DNA of 64,000 nucleotides from G963676655 sp963676655 (lineage in GTDB: Bacteria > Verrucomicrobiota > Lentisphaeria > Victivallales > Victivallaceae). Both the position numbers and the translations under genes were made by a program. Shown here piece by piece: positions 53,192-62,524 of the stretch; the first letter of the stretch is position 1, and each line of letters begins with the position of its first letter. Location of the stretch: positions 868,001 to 932,000 of the forward strand of contig CAXXKX010000002.1 in assembly GCA_963676655.2 (NCBI GenBank), written 5' to 3'. A model generated the notes under the pieces. The model saw only the letters and a list, made by a program, of their open reading frames with translations, did no database searches and was not told where the DNA came from.

Positions 53192-53813
53192 CGGCGGCGT
53201 ATCCAACTATTTTTTGATGTACTTCGTCAGCTTCATCCAGTGATGAAACGACTTTTACCCGTTCCGGTTCCAGTCTGGCTATTTCCAGAAAGCCTTCCCG
53301 GACCTTGCGATGAAATTCCAATGCTTCAGCCTCCATCCGGTCCTCGTCCCGACGCGCTTCCGAGCGTTCAATCGTGCGGGCCAAGCCGATTTCCGGCGGA
53401 ATATCCAGTACCAGGGTCAGATCAGGAATGCAGTCGCCGATAGCGTAAGCGTTCAGGTTCCTGACCGTATCCGGTCCGAGTCCGCGAGCATAGCCTTGAT
53501 AAGCGGTGCTGGAGTCGGCAAAGCGGTCGCACAACACTATCTCGCCGCGTTCCAGAGCCGGTTTTATCAAATGACGAACATGTTGAGCCCGGCTGGCTTC
53601 AAAAAGCAGGATTTCTGTTTCATCGTAAATTTTTTCATCGCTGTTGTGGTATTTGACGATCTCGCGCAGAGTTTCGGCAATTCCGGTGCCGCCGGGTTCA
53701 CGAGTGATCAAGCAGGTATAGTCCTGTTTTTCCAGCCACTCCTGCAGGCGTCTGATATGGGTTGACTTCCCGGAGCCTTCCGGTCCCTCAAAAGTGATAA
53801 ATAAGCCGCTCAT
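53169..53813 (-). CDS. tmk: Thymidylate kinase
   Basis: 214 residues from the ATG with AGGAA five bases upstream (a second ATG is three bases earlier). LFITFEGPEGSGKST is the P-loop (10-18). ITREPGG and CDRFADSSTAYQGYARGLG are the DRY/H and dTMP-binding blocks; TLVLDIPPEIGLARTIER precedes the lid. It makes dTDP for DNA synthesis and, indirectly, dTTP used by rfbA. It forms an operon with holB. Confidence 0.96.
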   Translation of the reverse strand: MSGLFITFEGPEGSGKSTHIRRLQEWLEKQDYTCLITREPGGTGIAETLREIVKYHNSDEKIYDETEILLFEASRAQHVRHLIKPALERGEIVLCDRFADSSTAYQGYARGLGPDTVRNLNAYAIGDCIPDLTLVLDIPPEIGLARTIERSEARRDEDRMEAEALEFHRKVREGFLEIARLEPERVKVVSSLDEADEVHQKIVGYAADALAKVR

Positions 53814-54189
53814 CATGTTCCTTGTGTGATTAAAAACAAATATTAGAAAATATAGCATGCATATATTGTGATGTCCACCCGCAAGCAAGACGTTTTGTCG
53901 GTTCCTTTTAACCACGCCTTAAATCATTCTGCGTCATGTAGAGTTATGGGACTTTTGAGACCATTGTGTCGTTTGAAATTCTCAATCGTTCCATGCGTCT
54001 AATTTATTTTTACATATTCGTAATAGTCTTTACGCTTGATTGTAAAATAGTTGTAAGTTGTTTATTGTTAGTGTTTTTATTTTTTGTTGATTGGCTGGGT
54101 TAAAGAATGATCAGGTTGATAAGACTGGTTGATAATGCCATTGTATGGTTGCACACTTTCAGTTTTTTGCAAGAAAAATTTTTACGGGG
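53814..54189. other. Gap between tmk and the catabolic operon
   Basis: About 375 bases upstream of two divergent units. No gene was found. The tmk promoter should lie here, but the hexamers are not clear. Confidence 0.4.
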
Positions 54190-54246
54190 TTGATTTTTTA
54201 AATTTAAAAATGTATTTTATATTTAAATTACAAGTTTAAATTTAAA
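54190..54246 (+). promoter_or_regulatory. Probable operon promoter with twin 12-bp palindromes
   Basis: TTGATT (54190-54195), a 17-base spacer and TATTTT (54213-54218) form a weak promoter. The perfect palindrome TTTAAATTTAAA occurs at 54197-54208 (in the spacer) and 54235-54246 (between -10 and the ribosome site). They may bind the IclR-type regulator encoded in the operon, but A/T runs also arise by chance in this AT-rich stretch. Confidence 0.45.
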
Positions 54247-54262
54247 ACAGAAAGGGTTTATT

Positions 54263-55399
54263 ATGGAATTTGAATTAATGCTGCCGAAGAAGATTGTATT
54301 TGGTCCGGGAAAAATTAATCAGGCCGGAGAACTGTGCCGGGAATTTGGCAGTCGGGCTTTGCTTGTCTGCTGTGAATTCACGTTTACCAGCGGAGTCGCC
54401 AACAGAGTCGCGGACAGCCTTGAAGCCGCCGGAATAAAAACAGTTATCTATCACGGCGTTATCCCGAACCCCACTAATAAATTAATCGACGAGGCCGCGG
54501 CTTTGGCACTGGCCAATGACTGCGAATTTGTCGTTGGAATCGGCGGCGGGTCTTCGATGGACGCGGCAAAAGGCGCGGCGGTAGCCGCGACGCACGGCGG
54601 CGAAGTCTGGCCCTATGCCATTGGTGAAAAAGAGATAACAAATGCGGTTTTGCCGGTTGTGGCGATTACAACGACTTCCGGGACCGGCAGTCAATGCACC
54701 TGTTTTTCCGTAATCTCCAATCCGGCGACAAACCAGAAACCGGGGATGGGGTCGCCTTACATTCTTCCTCGATTGGCTCTGGTTGATCCCGAACTGATGT
54801 TGTCCGCGCCGAAACAACTGACCGCCAATACCGGTTTTGACGTGTTCAGTCATGCGGTGGAGGCCTACACTTCGACCGCGGCGTCGCCGATGAGCGACAT
54901 GTATGCGGAAAAGGCGTTGGATCTGGTTGGAAAATATCTGATGCGCTGTTACAATGACGGTTTGGACCTTGAGGCGCGTGAGGGTATGGCTTTAGCCGAC
55001 ACCTGCGCCGGAATTGCGATCTGTAACGCGGTGGTGACTTTGCCGCACGTGATGGCGCATGTTATCAGCGGACACTATGAAGAAATCGCGCATGGTGATG
55101 CGCTCTATACAATCTATCGCGAAAGTTTGAAACTTAATTCTCAGGTTTTAGCGGAAAAGCATAAATTTATCGCCAACTCCATAGATCCCGGAAATGACGA
55201 CGTGGTTGCGGCATTTGATAATTATTTTGGCAAGTTTGCTTTTGCCAATGTCCTTAAAACCAAACTGACAGAAGACCCGGGTGCGATTGACCGTCTGGCC
55301 GCAGACACCTTCACTTATATGAAGGGAATAACCGAGTTGAATCCGGTTTCGGTTGACGTTGAGGATGCCAAAAAGATTCTCGCCGGTTCCTGTAATTGA
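54263..55399 (+). CDS. Iron-containing alcohol dehydrogenase
   Basis: 378 residues. KIVFGPGKINQAGEL opens the NAD-binding domain, GIGGGSSMDAAKGAA is the dinucleotide loop, and TTSGTGSQCT follows. The iron site is made by Asp/His of NTGFDVFSHAVEAYTS and the two His of LPHVMAHVISGHYEEIAHGDA. Members reduce aldehydes (for example lactaldehyde, butanal) or oxidise alcohols in fermentation. It is the first gene of the catabolic operon and probably disposes of an aldehyde made by the aldolases downstream (inference). Confidence 0.93.
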   Translation: MEFELMLPKKIVFGPGKINQAGELCREFGSRALLVCCEFTFTSGVANRVADSLEAAGIKTVIYHGVIPNPTNKLIDEAAALALANDCEFVVGIGGGSSMDAAKGAAVAATHGGEVWPYAIGEKEITNAVLPVVAITTTSGTGSQCTCFSVISNPATNQKPGMGSPYILPRLALVDPELMLSAPKQLTANTGFDVFSHAVEAYTSTAASPMSDMYAEKALDLVGKYLMRCYNDGLDLEAREGMALADTCAGIAICNAVVTLPHVMAHVISGHYEEIAHGDALYTIYRESLKLNSQVLAEKHKFIANSIDPGNDDVVAAFDNYFGKFAFANVLKTKLTEDPGAIDRLAADTFTYMKGITELNPVSVDVEDAKKILAGSCN

Positions 55400-55411
55400 T
55401 AAAGAAGGATT

Positions 55412-55461
55412 AAAAGGAATTCATTCCTTTTCTATCATTCCTAATTTCTAATTTCTAATTA
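55412..55461. repeat. Hairpin followed by tandem heptamers
   Basis: AAAAGGAAT-TC-ATTCCTTTT (55412-55431) could act as a weak attenuator between the first and second genes. CTAATTT, CTAATTT, CTAATTA follow at 55441-55461. Confidence 0.55.
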
Positions 55462-55481
55462 AAACCTGAAAGTACACAGTC

Positions 55482-56336
55482 ATGCCATTAGTAAATCCGA
55501 TGCCCATGCTGGAGCAAGCTCGAAAAGAAGGGTTTTGCGTCGGGGCGTTCAATGTTGTCGATTATTTGTCGATTGAAGCGGTGGTAGCCGCCGCCGAACT
55601 GAAAAAAGCGCCGGTGATAATTCAGACTTCATCGGCAACCATCAAGCGTTTCGGGATCGCTGATATTGTCACGATGACCAGAATGGCGGCAAAGGATTCC
55701 ATGGTGCCGATCTGTCTGCATCTGGATCACGGAACCGATGTCGCAATTATCAAGGAAGCGATTAAAGAGGGCTACACTTCGGTTATGATCGACGGTTCAA
55801 AACTGCCGTTTGAAGAGAATATCGCGGTCAGCAAAGACGTGGTGGAGGCGGCGCACGCGGCCGGACTCGCGGTCGAAGGCGAAGTTGGCCTGGTTGCCGG
55901 GGTCGAGGACGATATTGTGGTCAATGCCGATGACGCAATCTACACTACGCCGGAAGAGGCGATTGAATTTCAGTCCCGGTCGGGGGTGGACTTTCTGGCG
56001 GCGGCGATTGGCACGGCTCACGGCTTTTATAAGGTTGAGCCGAGACTTGATATTGATACTTTGCGGGCGATTCGCGCCAGAACCGATTTTCCTTTAGTTG
56101 TTCACGGCGGAACCGGTCTGGCCCCGGAAGTAGTCAAGGAGCTGGTTGAGGCCGGCGGCTGCAAATTTAATGTTTCGACCCAGATCAAACAGACGTATAT
56201 CGATTCGATGTACAGTTATATTGACGCCAAACGAACTGAATATAATATCTTGAAAGTTCTGGCCGCGGCGAAACAGGATCTTACCGATATGATTGCCGGA
56301 TATATTACACTGCTTGGCGGCGAGGGAAAGGCCTGA
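55482..56336 (+). CDS. Class II fructose-bisphosphate-type aldolase
   Basis: 284 residues. CVGAFNVVDYLSIEAVVAAAE, VPICLHLDHGTD (Asp82 catalytic, His83 zinc ligand), VEGEVGLVAG, AAAIGTAHGFYK and VHGGTGLAPE are the class II FBA/GatY/KbaY/IolJ signatures. It cleaves a ketose phosphate into dihydroxyacetone phosphate and an aldehyde in the cytoplasm. The glycolytic substrate is not certain: the neighbouring kinase and dehydrogenase suggest a specialised sugar. It is 2 bases from the PHP gene. Confidence 0.9.
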   Translation: MPLVNPMPMLEQARKEGFCVGAFNVVDYLSIEAVVAAAELKKAPVIIQTSSATIKRFGIADIVTMTRMAAKDSMVPICLHLDHGTDVAIIKEAIKEGYTSVMIDGSKLPFEENIAVSKDVVEAAHAAGLAVEGEVGLVAGVEDDIVVNADDAIYTTPEEAIEFQSRSGVDFLAAAIGTAHGFYKVEPRLDIDTLRAIRARTDFPLVVHGGTGLAPEVVKELVEAGGCKFNVSTQIKQTYIDSMYSYIDAKRTEYNILKVLAAAKQDLTDMIAGYITLLGGEGKA

Positions 56337-56338
56337 TT

Positions 56339-57247
56339 ATGTCGAAAGCGAAATATCCGTGTGATATGCACGCGCATACCGTCAGGTCCGACGGCAATGA
56401 TACGCCTGAAGAGTTGCTTCGGAATGCGGCGGATGCAAATTTGCATGTGGTGGCGATCACCGACCATGACGCGCCGCCGCCGCTTGATGAAAATCTTTTT
56501 GAAATGGCGAAGGAACTCGGGATAACTTATGTTCCCGGTTATGAGTTTTCCTGCGACACCTGGGTGGATGACGTACATATCTGCGGCTACGCGATGAACT
56601 GGGAGCATCCGGCCTTGGCTGAAGAAGTTGCCATGGCGCGGAACAGCAAAAGCGAAGCCTATAAAAAATTGTGCGGGATTTTGACTTCAAAGGGGATGGA
56701 GATTGACTGGGATAAAGACATTCTCAACGGACGGACCGCTGATGAAGTTGAACGTAAGCATATTTTCGAGGCGATAGCCGCAAAAGGGTATTGTCCGACC
56801 TGGAGTGATGCCAAGATCATGGTGCGTGACGATCCTGAATTGAATGTCAAACGCCGGAAAATAGATCCGCTTGAAGCTATTGCGCTTATTCATGTTTGCG
56901 ACGGTGTCGCGATTCTGGCCCATCCTTATCTGATTGACGAGAAGGTATGGGTTAACGGTACGGACGAAATGACCCGCTTGCAATATATCGAGCGCCTGAT
57001 GGCGGCTGGACTTGATGGAATCGAGGCGTCGTATACTTATGATAAAACATCCTATAAAGGTACGATGTCGCCGGCTGAAGTAGAGCGGGAAATCCGGGCG
57101 AAATATACTAGTCGTCTGCTGATCAGCGGCGGGTCGGATTATCACGCCGGCCACAAAAAAGGCAGCGTAAAAGTCCGTTTCCTGGGGGAACGCGGAATAT
57201 CGATGGAAGAATTTGAACAGATAAAAGAGAGGTTTGGTCATGGTTGA
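56339..57247 (+). CDS. PHP-domain phosphoesterase
   Basis: 302 residues. PCDMHAHTVRSDGNDTPEEL (His11, His13), VAITDHDAPPP, VPGYEFSCDTW, VAILAHPYL and LLISGGSDYHAGH are the PHP metal-site motifs in order. RNase AM and nucleoside 3',5'-bisphosphate phosphatases are related (YciV type), as are histidinol phosphatases. Its place between two aldolases suggests sugar-phosphate dephosphorylation, which is inference. It overlaps the next gene by eight bases, so translation is coupled. Confidence 0.85.
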   Translation: MSKAKYPCDMHAHTVRSDGNDTPEELLRNAADANLHVVAITDHDAPPPLDENLFEMAKELGITYVPGYEFSCDTWVDDVHICGYAMNWEHPALAEEVAMARNSKSEAYKKLCGILTSKGMEIDWDKDILNGRTADEVERKHIFEAIAAKGYCPTWSDAKIMVRDDPELNVKRRKIDPLEAIALIHVCDGVAILAHPYLIDEKVWVNGTDEMTRLQYIERLMAAGLDGIEASYTYDKTSYKGTMSPAEVEREIRAKYTSRLLISGGSDYHAGHKKGSVKVRFLGERGISMEEFEQIKERFGHG

Positions 57248-57950
57248 TTTGAAGACGTTGACGAAAGAACAGCTTGCGGGTATGATGGATTATTCCATTC
57301 TACCGAAATATACGCAGGAGCAGGAAATCCGGGAAGGCTGCGCCCTGGCGCGCAAATATCGTTTCGCGGCTTTCTACAGCAGCAGTCCCTACTGGACCCC
57401 GGTTGTGGCTGAGGAATTGCGCGGATACGATGATATTGAAATCGGAACCGGGATCGCTTTTCCGTTCGGTTCAGCTCCGGCATCGGTCAAGGCACTGGAA
57501 GTTGAAGAGGCGGTGAAACGCGGCTGTACCACGGTTGATGTGGTTATGAATATCGGCGCGCTCAAAGACAAACGCTATAGCGTGGTTGAAGAAGAATTGA
57601 AACTGTTTGTGGAAGCAGCCGGTAATGCGGTCACCAAATGTATTCTGGAAGTTTGTTACTTGACCGATGATGAAATCGCCGCCGGTAGCAAGTTGATTGA
57701 AGCCGCCGGTATCCAGTACGCTAAAACGTCTACCGGACAGTTTGACGGTCCGACGATGGAACAGTTCCTGGTGATGAAAGAGACGCTGAAAGGAACTGGT
57801 GTAAAACTTAAAGTTTCCGGGGTGAAGTTCCCGAGGGCGCAAAACGCGCTGGTTTTCATCAAGGCCGGAGCGGTCAGGATCGGGACCCGGGCGGCGGTGG
57901 AAATAGTCGAAGCTTATGATACCATGAAATCAATCGGCCTGATTGGCTGA
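57240..57950 (+). CDS. Deoxyribose-phosphate aldolase-like protein
   Basis: 236 residues from the ATG with AGAGG upstream. VDVVMNIGALK (Asp of the DeoC relay), CILEVCYLTDDEI, the Schiff-base Lys162 in YAKTSTGQFDG, LKVSGVKF (matching the KPAGGIR relay Lys) and VRIGTRAAVEIV are DeoC motifs. DeoC joins acetaldehyde to glyceraldehyde 3-phosphate reversibly, and homologues act on other aldehydes. The catalytic residues are intact. Flanked by a PHP and an FGGY kinase gene, so the true substrate may differ from deoxyribose 5-phosphate. Confidence 0.85.
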   Translation: MVDLKTLTKEQLAGMMDYSILPKYTQEQEIREGCALARKYRFAAFYSSSPYWTPVVAEELRGYDDIEIGTGIAFPFGSAPASVKALEVEEAVKRGCTTVDVVMNIGALKDKRYSVVEEELKLFVEAAGNAVTKCILEVCYLTDDEIAAGSKLIEAAGIQYAKTSTGQFDGPTMEQFLVMKETLKGTGVKLKVSGVKFPRAQNALVFIKAGAVRIGTRAAVEIVEAYDTMKSIGLIG

Positions 57951-57960
57951 GGAGGCGGGT

Positions 57961-59496
57961 ATGCAATATTTGGCGGGAATAGACGTCGGTACGACCGGAA
58001 CCAGATGTTCAATCTATGATTTGAACGGTAACCGCGTCAACAGTGAATATTCCGAATATCCGTCGACCTATCCCAATCCGGGCTGGGTCGAACAGGATAT
58101 CCGCTATATGATCAAACGCTGTATGGAAACCTGCCGTAAAACGATTTCCTCTTCCGGCGTCAAGCCGGAAGATATTGCTTCAATTGGTTTTTCAACCCAG
58201 CGCTCGGTGACATGTCCGGTCGACGCCGAAGGCGAGCCGGTCCGGGATATGATTTCCTGGCAGGACGCCAGGACCGGGGCGGAAGTGGCCGATATGCGGA
58301 AATTGATCGATGACGATGAATATTACGCTTTGAGCGGGTTGCCGATGGGTACTACCTGGATTATCTCGAAAATATTGTGGATGCGTAAAAACGAACCTGA
58401 ACTTTTTGCCAAAACCGCTAAAGTCGTACAGAATCAGGATATTGTCTTGCGGGCATTTGGCGCGGACGGCTTTTTTACCGATATGAGCTGTATGCCGTTC
58501 TATGGAGTATGGGATATCAAACAAGGCGGGTGGAATGAGCGTCTGATGGCATTGTTTGAGGTAACACCTGAGATGTTCGGGACTCCAACCCCGGCTGGAA
58601 CTCAAGTCGGAACGATTGGTCCGGCAATCGCGGCGGAAACCGGGTTTGCCGTCGGAACTCCGATTTGTGTCGGGGCAGGGGATCAGAATTGCAGTGTTAT
58701 CGGCATGGGCTCGATCAAGCCCGGCATGGCGACGGTTACGCTGGGGACGGCAGGATTGGCAATTTTGACGGTAGATCAGCCGGTTCCGGGTTTTGGCGGA
58801 ATGATGATAACCCATCACGCGGTGCCGAACCAATGGGAGGTCGAAGGATTGTCCAACGCCGCAGCCAGCTCTTTGCGCTGGTATCGTGATGTGATCGGAA
58901 ATAAGGAACTGGAACTGGCAAAAAGTCTTGGCAAAGATGCTTACGTGCTGCTTGACCAATTGGCCGCGGAAAGTAAACCCGGCAGTAATGGTCTGCTTTA
59001 TCTGCCGTATCTGGCTACCGCCGGGACGCCGCGCTGGAACGCTAATGCCAGATCGGCTTTTATTGGAATGTCGCTGGCGCACAACCGGGCCGATATGACC
59101 CGTTCGGTCATGGAAGGGGTGGTGCTGGAAATTCGCGATATGATTGACGGCTGGAATCATCAGGGACTTGAAGCCGAAGTCCTGCGGCTTGGCGGTGGTG
59201 CGGCAAAGTCGGCTTTATGGAACCGGATTCAGGCCGATGTTTATGGCCGTCCGGTCCAGCTTTTGCGGGAAAGTGACACCACTGTTCTCGGGGCCGCGTT
59301 GCTTGGCGGGGTCGGCGCCGGGATTTTCAGTTCGATTGAGGAAGGGGTAAATAATATGGTACATGTGACAGGAGAGCTTGAACCGGATATGTCCAACCAC
59401 TATATTTATGAAGAAATGTATCAGGCCTATTGTTCCGCCTATGACGGTTTGGTCTCAAGTGGAGCATACGACCGGTTGAGTCAACTGCAAAGTTAA
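57961..59496 (+). CDS. FGGY-family carbohydrate kinase
   Basis: 511 residues, starting at an ATG behind GAGGAGGCGG; an upstream TTG was rejected. LAGIDVGTTGTRCSIYDLNG is the first phosphate-binding strand. IGFSTQRS, MISWQDARTG and the FGGY-2 block LRLGGGAAKSALWNRIQADVYGRPV are present, as is ADQNCSVIGMG-type loop GAGDQNCSVIG. Xylulokinase-, fuculokinase- or erythritol-kinase-like specificity is possible. It would activate a sugar or polyol for the two aldolases of the operon. No isomerase or transporter gene is visible nearby. Confidence 0.92.
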   Translation: MQYLAGIDVGTTGTRCSIYDLNGNRVNSEYSEYPSTYPNPGWVEQDIRYMIKRCMETCRKTISSSGVKPEDIASIGFSTQRSVTCPVDAEGEPVRDMISWQDARTGAEVADMRKLIDDDEYYALSGLPMGTTWIISKILWMRKNEPELFAKTAKVVQNQDIVLRAFGADGFFTDMSCMPFYGVWDIKQGGWNERLMALFEVTPEMFGTPTPAGTQVGTIGPAIAAETGFAVGTPICVGAGDQNCSVIGMGSIKPGMATVTLGTAGLAILTVDQPVPGFGGMMITHHAVPNQWEVEGLSNAAASSLRWYRDVIGNKELELAKSLGKDAYVLLDQLAAESKPGSNGLLYLPYLATAGTPRWNANARSAFIGMSLAHNRADMTRSVMEGVVLEIRDMIDGWNHQGLEAEVLRLGGGAAKSALWNRIQADVYGRPVQLLRESDTTVLGAALLGGVGAGIFSSIEEGVNNMVHVTGELEPDMSNHYIYEEMYQAYCSAYDGLVSSGAYDRLSQLQS

Positions 59497-59500
59497 CCAT

Positions 59501-59536
59501 GACCTACAGGACTTATAAGACCTGTAAGTCCTATAA
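59501..59536. repeat. Four tandem 9-bp units
   Basis: GACCTACAG, GACTTATAA, GACCTGTAA, GTCCTATAA in direct order, between the kinase and the IclR gene. Confidence 0.65.
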
Positions 59537-59556
59537 GAACAGGATTAATAAGATAA

Positions 59557-60369
59557 ATGTCGGGTAAAAATAAAAAAAACAGCTACTCCGTGCCGGCGGT
59601 TGACGGCATGTTGGATATTGTGGAATACATGGCTCAGGATCAGCAGAATTTCTGCGGAGTGACCGAGCTTTCGCGTGAACTCGGACTTTCCATCAACCTG
59701 GTGTTCAGGGTCATGAAGCGGCTGGATGAACGCGGTTACGTGGAACGCGACGCGGATAGCGGCGGCTACCGGTTGAGCAGCGGCTTTTTCACGCTTGGCA
59801 TGAAGCTTTATTCGCGTTATGAACTAAGGCGGGTCGCCCGCAAACATCTGGTTCAATTGAGCGAAAAACTCGGTGAAACAACGCAGTTACAGATTTTGAG
59901 CGGAAACCGGATGCTGGCGATTGAAGTTGTGACACCGCCGTCGGACTTTTTCCTGCAGGTTGTTCCTGGCAGCAGACTGCAGCTTTATTGTAACGCTTAC
60001 GGCAAAGCAGTTATGGCTTTTATGGAGCCGGCTGAAGTAAATAATGTTTTACCGAAAAAGTTTGAGAAACGCACCCAGAACACGATTACCTCTAAAAACG
60101 ATTTGCAGAAAGAATTCGAGATAATCAGGAAAACCGGGATTTCCCATGACCGGGAAGAATATAATGCCGGATTCTTTTGTGTCGGGGCGCCGGTGTTTGA
60201 TGTGCACGGGGTTGCGGTCGGCGGTCTTGGCGTGACCGGGATGTCTACCCGTTTTTGCGATAAACGTTTGCCGGAAGCTGAAAGACTGGTGCTTGAGTGC
60301 GCCGGGAACGTTTCCCGGGAAATTGGCTATAGTGGAGACTTTTTCAATAAAAAAAAGGCTGAAGAATAA
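59557..60369 (+). CDS. IclR-family transcriptional regulator
   Basis: 270 residues. PAVDGMLDIVEYMAQD with FCGVTELSRELGLSINLVFRVMKRLDERGYV is the winged helix-turn-helix. YRLSSGFFTLGMKLYSRYELRRVARKHLVQLSEKLGETTQLQIL begins the IclR effector domain, and GVGAPVFDVHGVAVGGLGVTG-type sequence (VGAPVFDVHGVAVGG) its central block. It likely controls the operon in which it sits by sensing an intermediate. The glycyl radical enzyme follows two bases later. Confidence 0.92.
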   Translation: MSGKNKKNSYSVPAVDGMLDIVEYMAQDQQNFCGVTELSRELGLSINLVFRVMKRLDERGYVERDADSGGYRLSSGFFTLGMKLYSRYELRRVARKHLVQLSEKLGETTQLQILSGNRMLAIEVVTPPSDFFLQVVPGSRLQLYCNAYGKAVMAFMEPAEVNNVLPKKFEKRTQNTITSKNDLQKEFEIIRKTGISHDREEYNAGFFCVGAPVFDVHGVAVGGLGVTGMSTRFCDKRLPEAERLVLECAGNVSREIGYSGDFFNKKKAEE

Positions 60370-60371
60370 CA

Positions 60372-62462
60372 ATGAAATCGACGGAAGCCAAAATTCTGGC
60401 TAAGATGTATGAACCTTATGCTATGGGGTTCTATGAAGATCGCAATGCGCCGCAAATAAAGAAGTTTTCAAAGGCGATTTATCGCTACCTTGAAACAGTG
60501 GATGTTTGCCGACTGGCGGAGCAGACCGAAAACTTATTTCCGCAGGGACCCGCAAATATCTGGCAGGCTTCCAATGGAGAGATTGCCTGTTATCATAATC
60601 ATTCATATTCCATCGCTTTCAACAGCGGATTATTTCTGGAAAAAATAAATAAATGTCTCGATTCTGATGCTGAAAAGGAGACAGCCAACCATATAAGAAT
60701 GGATCTGGAGAATACTTGTTGCAATCCCATGTCTGATAAATACAAGGTCGGAGGTTCAGGCTTTACGCACTCCATTTTGAATTATGAAAAGCTTCTGAAA
60801 CTGGGCTTGCCCGGATATGCGAATGAGATTAAAGACGGTTTGAAAACCAATCCTGACAAGGTTGATTTTTACGAAGCGATGAGTGAGGTGCTGGATGCGA
60901 TTATGCGGTATCTTGAAAGATCGGTCGGGGTTTTGGCGGACGGCAAACTCCGTAATGCCTTGCAAGCTGCTGGTGAAAGGCCGCCGGAAACTTTTTATGA
61001 GGCAATGGTGTTGTTCAATTTTGCCGCTTATCTTGATTACTGTGATTCTTTTGGAGATATTGATGCGTTTCTGACGCCGTTTTTTCAGAAAGATATTGAG
61101 TCTGGGATGATAACCGAAAAAGAAGTCAGGGAATTGCTCAACGCTTTCTTCAAGAATGTCGATGATAACAACGGCTGGCACATGATTCTCGGAAGCCAAG
61201 GCGCAGATCCGCGTCTGACCGGGCTTTGCCTTGACGCCATTGACCGGCGGCGGCCAAACTCCGGCATGAGAATCGACCCCGGAACTCCGGATATGGTTTG
61301 GGATAAAGCATTTGATGCAATGTCGAGGCATACCGGAAATCCTTCTTTGTACAATGAAGTCGCATATCGCAAAGGCGCGGTTAAATATGCCGGAATCGAT
61401 GAAGCCGATCTCGATAAAATTGCCTATGGCGGTTGTACTGAATTCATGGTGGCGGGCAAGTCCAATGTCGGATCTATTGACAGCGGCTTGAATCTGCTTG
61501 AGATTTTGGACGGAGCGTTAGGACGACTGAATACCGTGTCCGATTATAATTCTTTTATCGAATTGTATAAGCGTGATATATGCCGGGAAATTTCCAGGTG
61601 TATTGCGGAAACCCAGCTTAACCAGCAGGTCAAAGCGCTCTATCGTCCGCAGCTTATCAGATCGTTGTTTATCGATGATTGCCTGAAAACCGGGGTTGAG
61701 TATAACGCCGGCGGCGCGAAATACAATGGCGGCGTAATCAACGTGGCGGGGATTGCTAATGTGGCTAATTCTCTTTACGCGATCAAACAGGCATATGCAG
61801 GAGAGATCGATATTTCCCCGGTTGAGTTGTTCAAATTGATGGATTCGGATTATGCCGGGGCGGAAAATTTGCGGGAATTGCTGCTTGGCCTTCCGAAATA
61901 CGGCAATAACTGTAAAGAAGTGGATAGTATCGCTGGTGAAATCAGCGACTTGGCGTTCAGCGAAATCCTTAAATACAATTGCTGGCGCGGTGACGGTTTT
62001 TATATTCCTTCGGTTATTATGTTTGTCACCTATGTTCCCGAGGGAGTAAATATCGGAGCTTCTCCTGACGGCAGAAGGGCGTCCGCTCCGATTGCCGATT
62101 CATGCGGACCGATGCAGGGAACCGACCTTGAAGGCGTGACATCCATGCTGCAAAGCACATCATGTCTGCCGCATCATAAGGGGCTGGGGACGACTATTTT
62201 GAATATGCGCGTTCCATCCCTGATGGTCAGGGAGCCGGAACACCGGGCCAAGCTTAAAAGCCTGATCAAGTCCTATTTTGATATGGGAGGATTGCAGGTT
62301 CAGATCAGCGTACTTGATGCGGAGACCCTGAAAATGGCGGAGAAATATCCCGAACAGTATGAAAATCTGGTGATTCGTATCGGCGGTTATACTGAATATT
62401 TCAACCGTCTTAATCCAAAACTCCAGAAAGAGGTAATCACCAGAATAGAACATGAGATTTAA
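60372..62462 (+). CDS. Glycyl radical enzyme (PFL-like family)
   Basis: 696 residues. The catalytic Cys is Cys355 in IAYGGCTEFMV, with Glu357 two residues on. The radical loop is LVIRIGGYTEYF with Gly672, followed by LQKEVITRIEHEI at the C-terminus. The HYYHNH-type His-rich stretch near 75 (YHNHSYS) is unusual. It is short for a diol dehydratase or choline lyase and is not closely related to the copy at 8674. Its place behind a kinase/aldolase set suggests a C-C lyase or dehydratase on a product of that pathway. The activase is absent from the window. Confidence 0.85.
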   Translation: MKSTEAKILAKMYEPYAMGFYEDRNAPQIKKFSKAIYRYLETVDVCRLAEQTENLFPQGPANIWQASNGEIACYHNHSYSIAFNSGLFLEKINKCLDSDAEKETANHIRMDLENTCCNPMSDKYKVGGSGFTHSILNYEKLLKLGLPGYANEIKDGLKTNPDKVDFYEAMSEVLDAIMRYLERSVGVLADGKLRNALQAAGERPPETFYEAMVLFNFAAYLDYCDSFGDIDAFLTPFFQKDIESGMITEKEVRELLNAFFKNVDDNNGWHMILGSQGADPRLTGLCLDAIDRRRPNSGMRIDPGTPDMVWDKAFDAMSRHTGNPSLYNEVAYRKGAVKYAGIDEADLDKIAYGGCTEFMVAGKSNVGSIDSGLNLLEILDGALGRLNTVSDYNSFIELYKRDICREISRCIAETQLNQQVKALYRPQLIRSLFIDDCLKTGVEYNAGGAKYNGGVINVAGIANVANSLYAIKQAYAGEIDISPVELFKLMDSDYAGAENLRELLLGLPKYGNNCKEVDSIAGEISDLAFSEILKYNCWRGDGFYIPSVIMFVTYVPEGVNIGASPDGRRASAPIADSCGPMQGTDLEGVTSMLQSTSCLPHHKGLGTTILNMRVPSLMVREPEHRAKLKSLIKSYFDMGGLQVQISVLDAETLKMAEKYPEQYENLVIRIGGYTEYFNRLNPKLQKEVITRIEHEI

Positions 62463-62524
62463 GACAATATGCATAGCGCTGTTTTAATTGAAGTGTATAA
62501 TGGTTATTATAAAGGACTGGTTTT

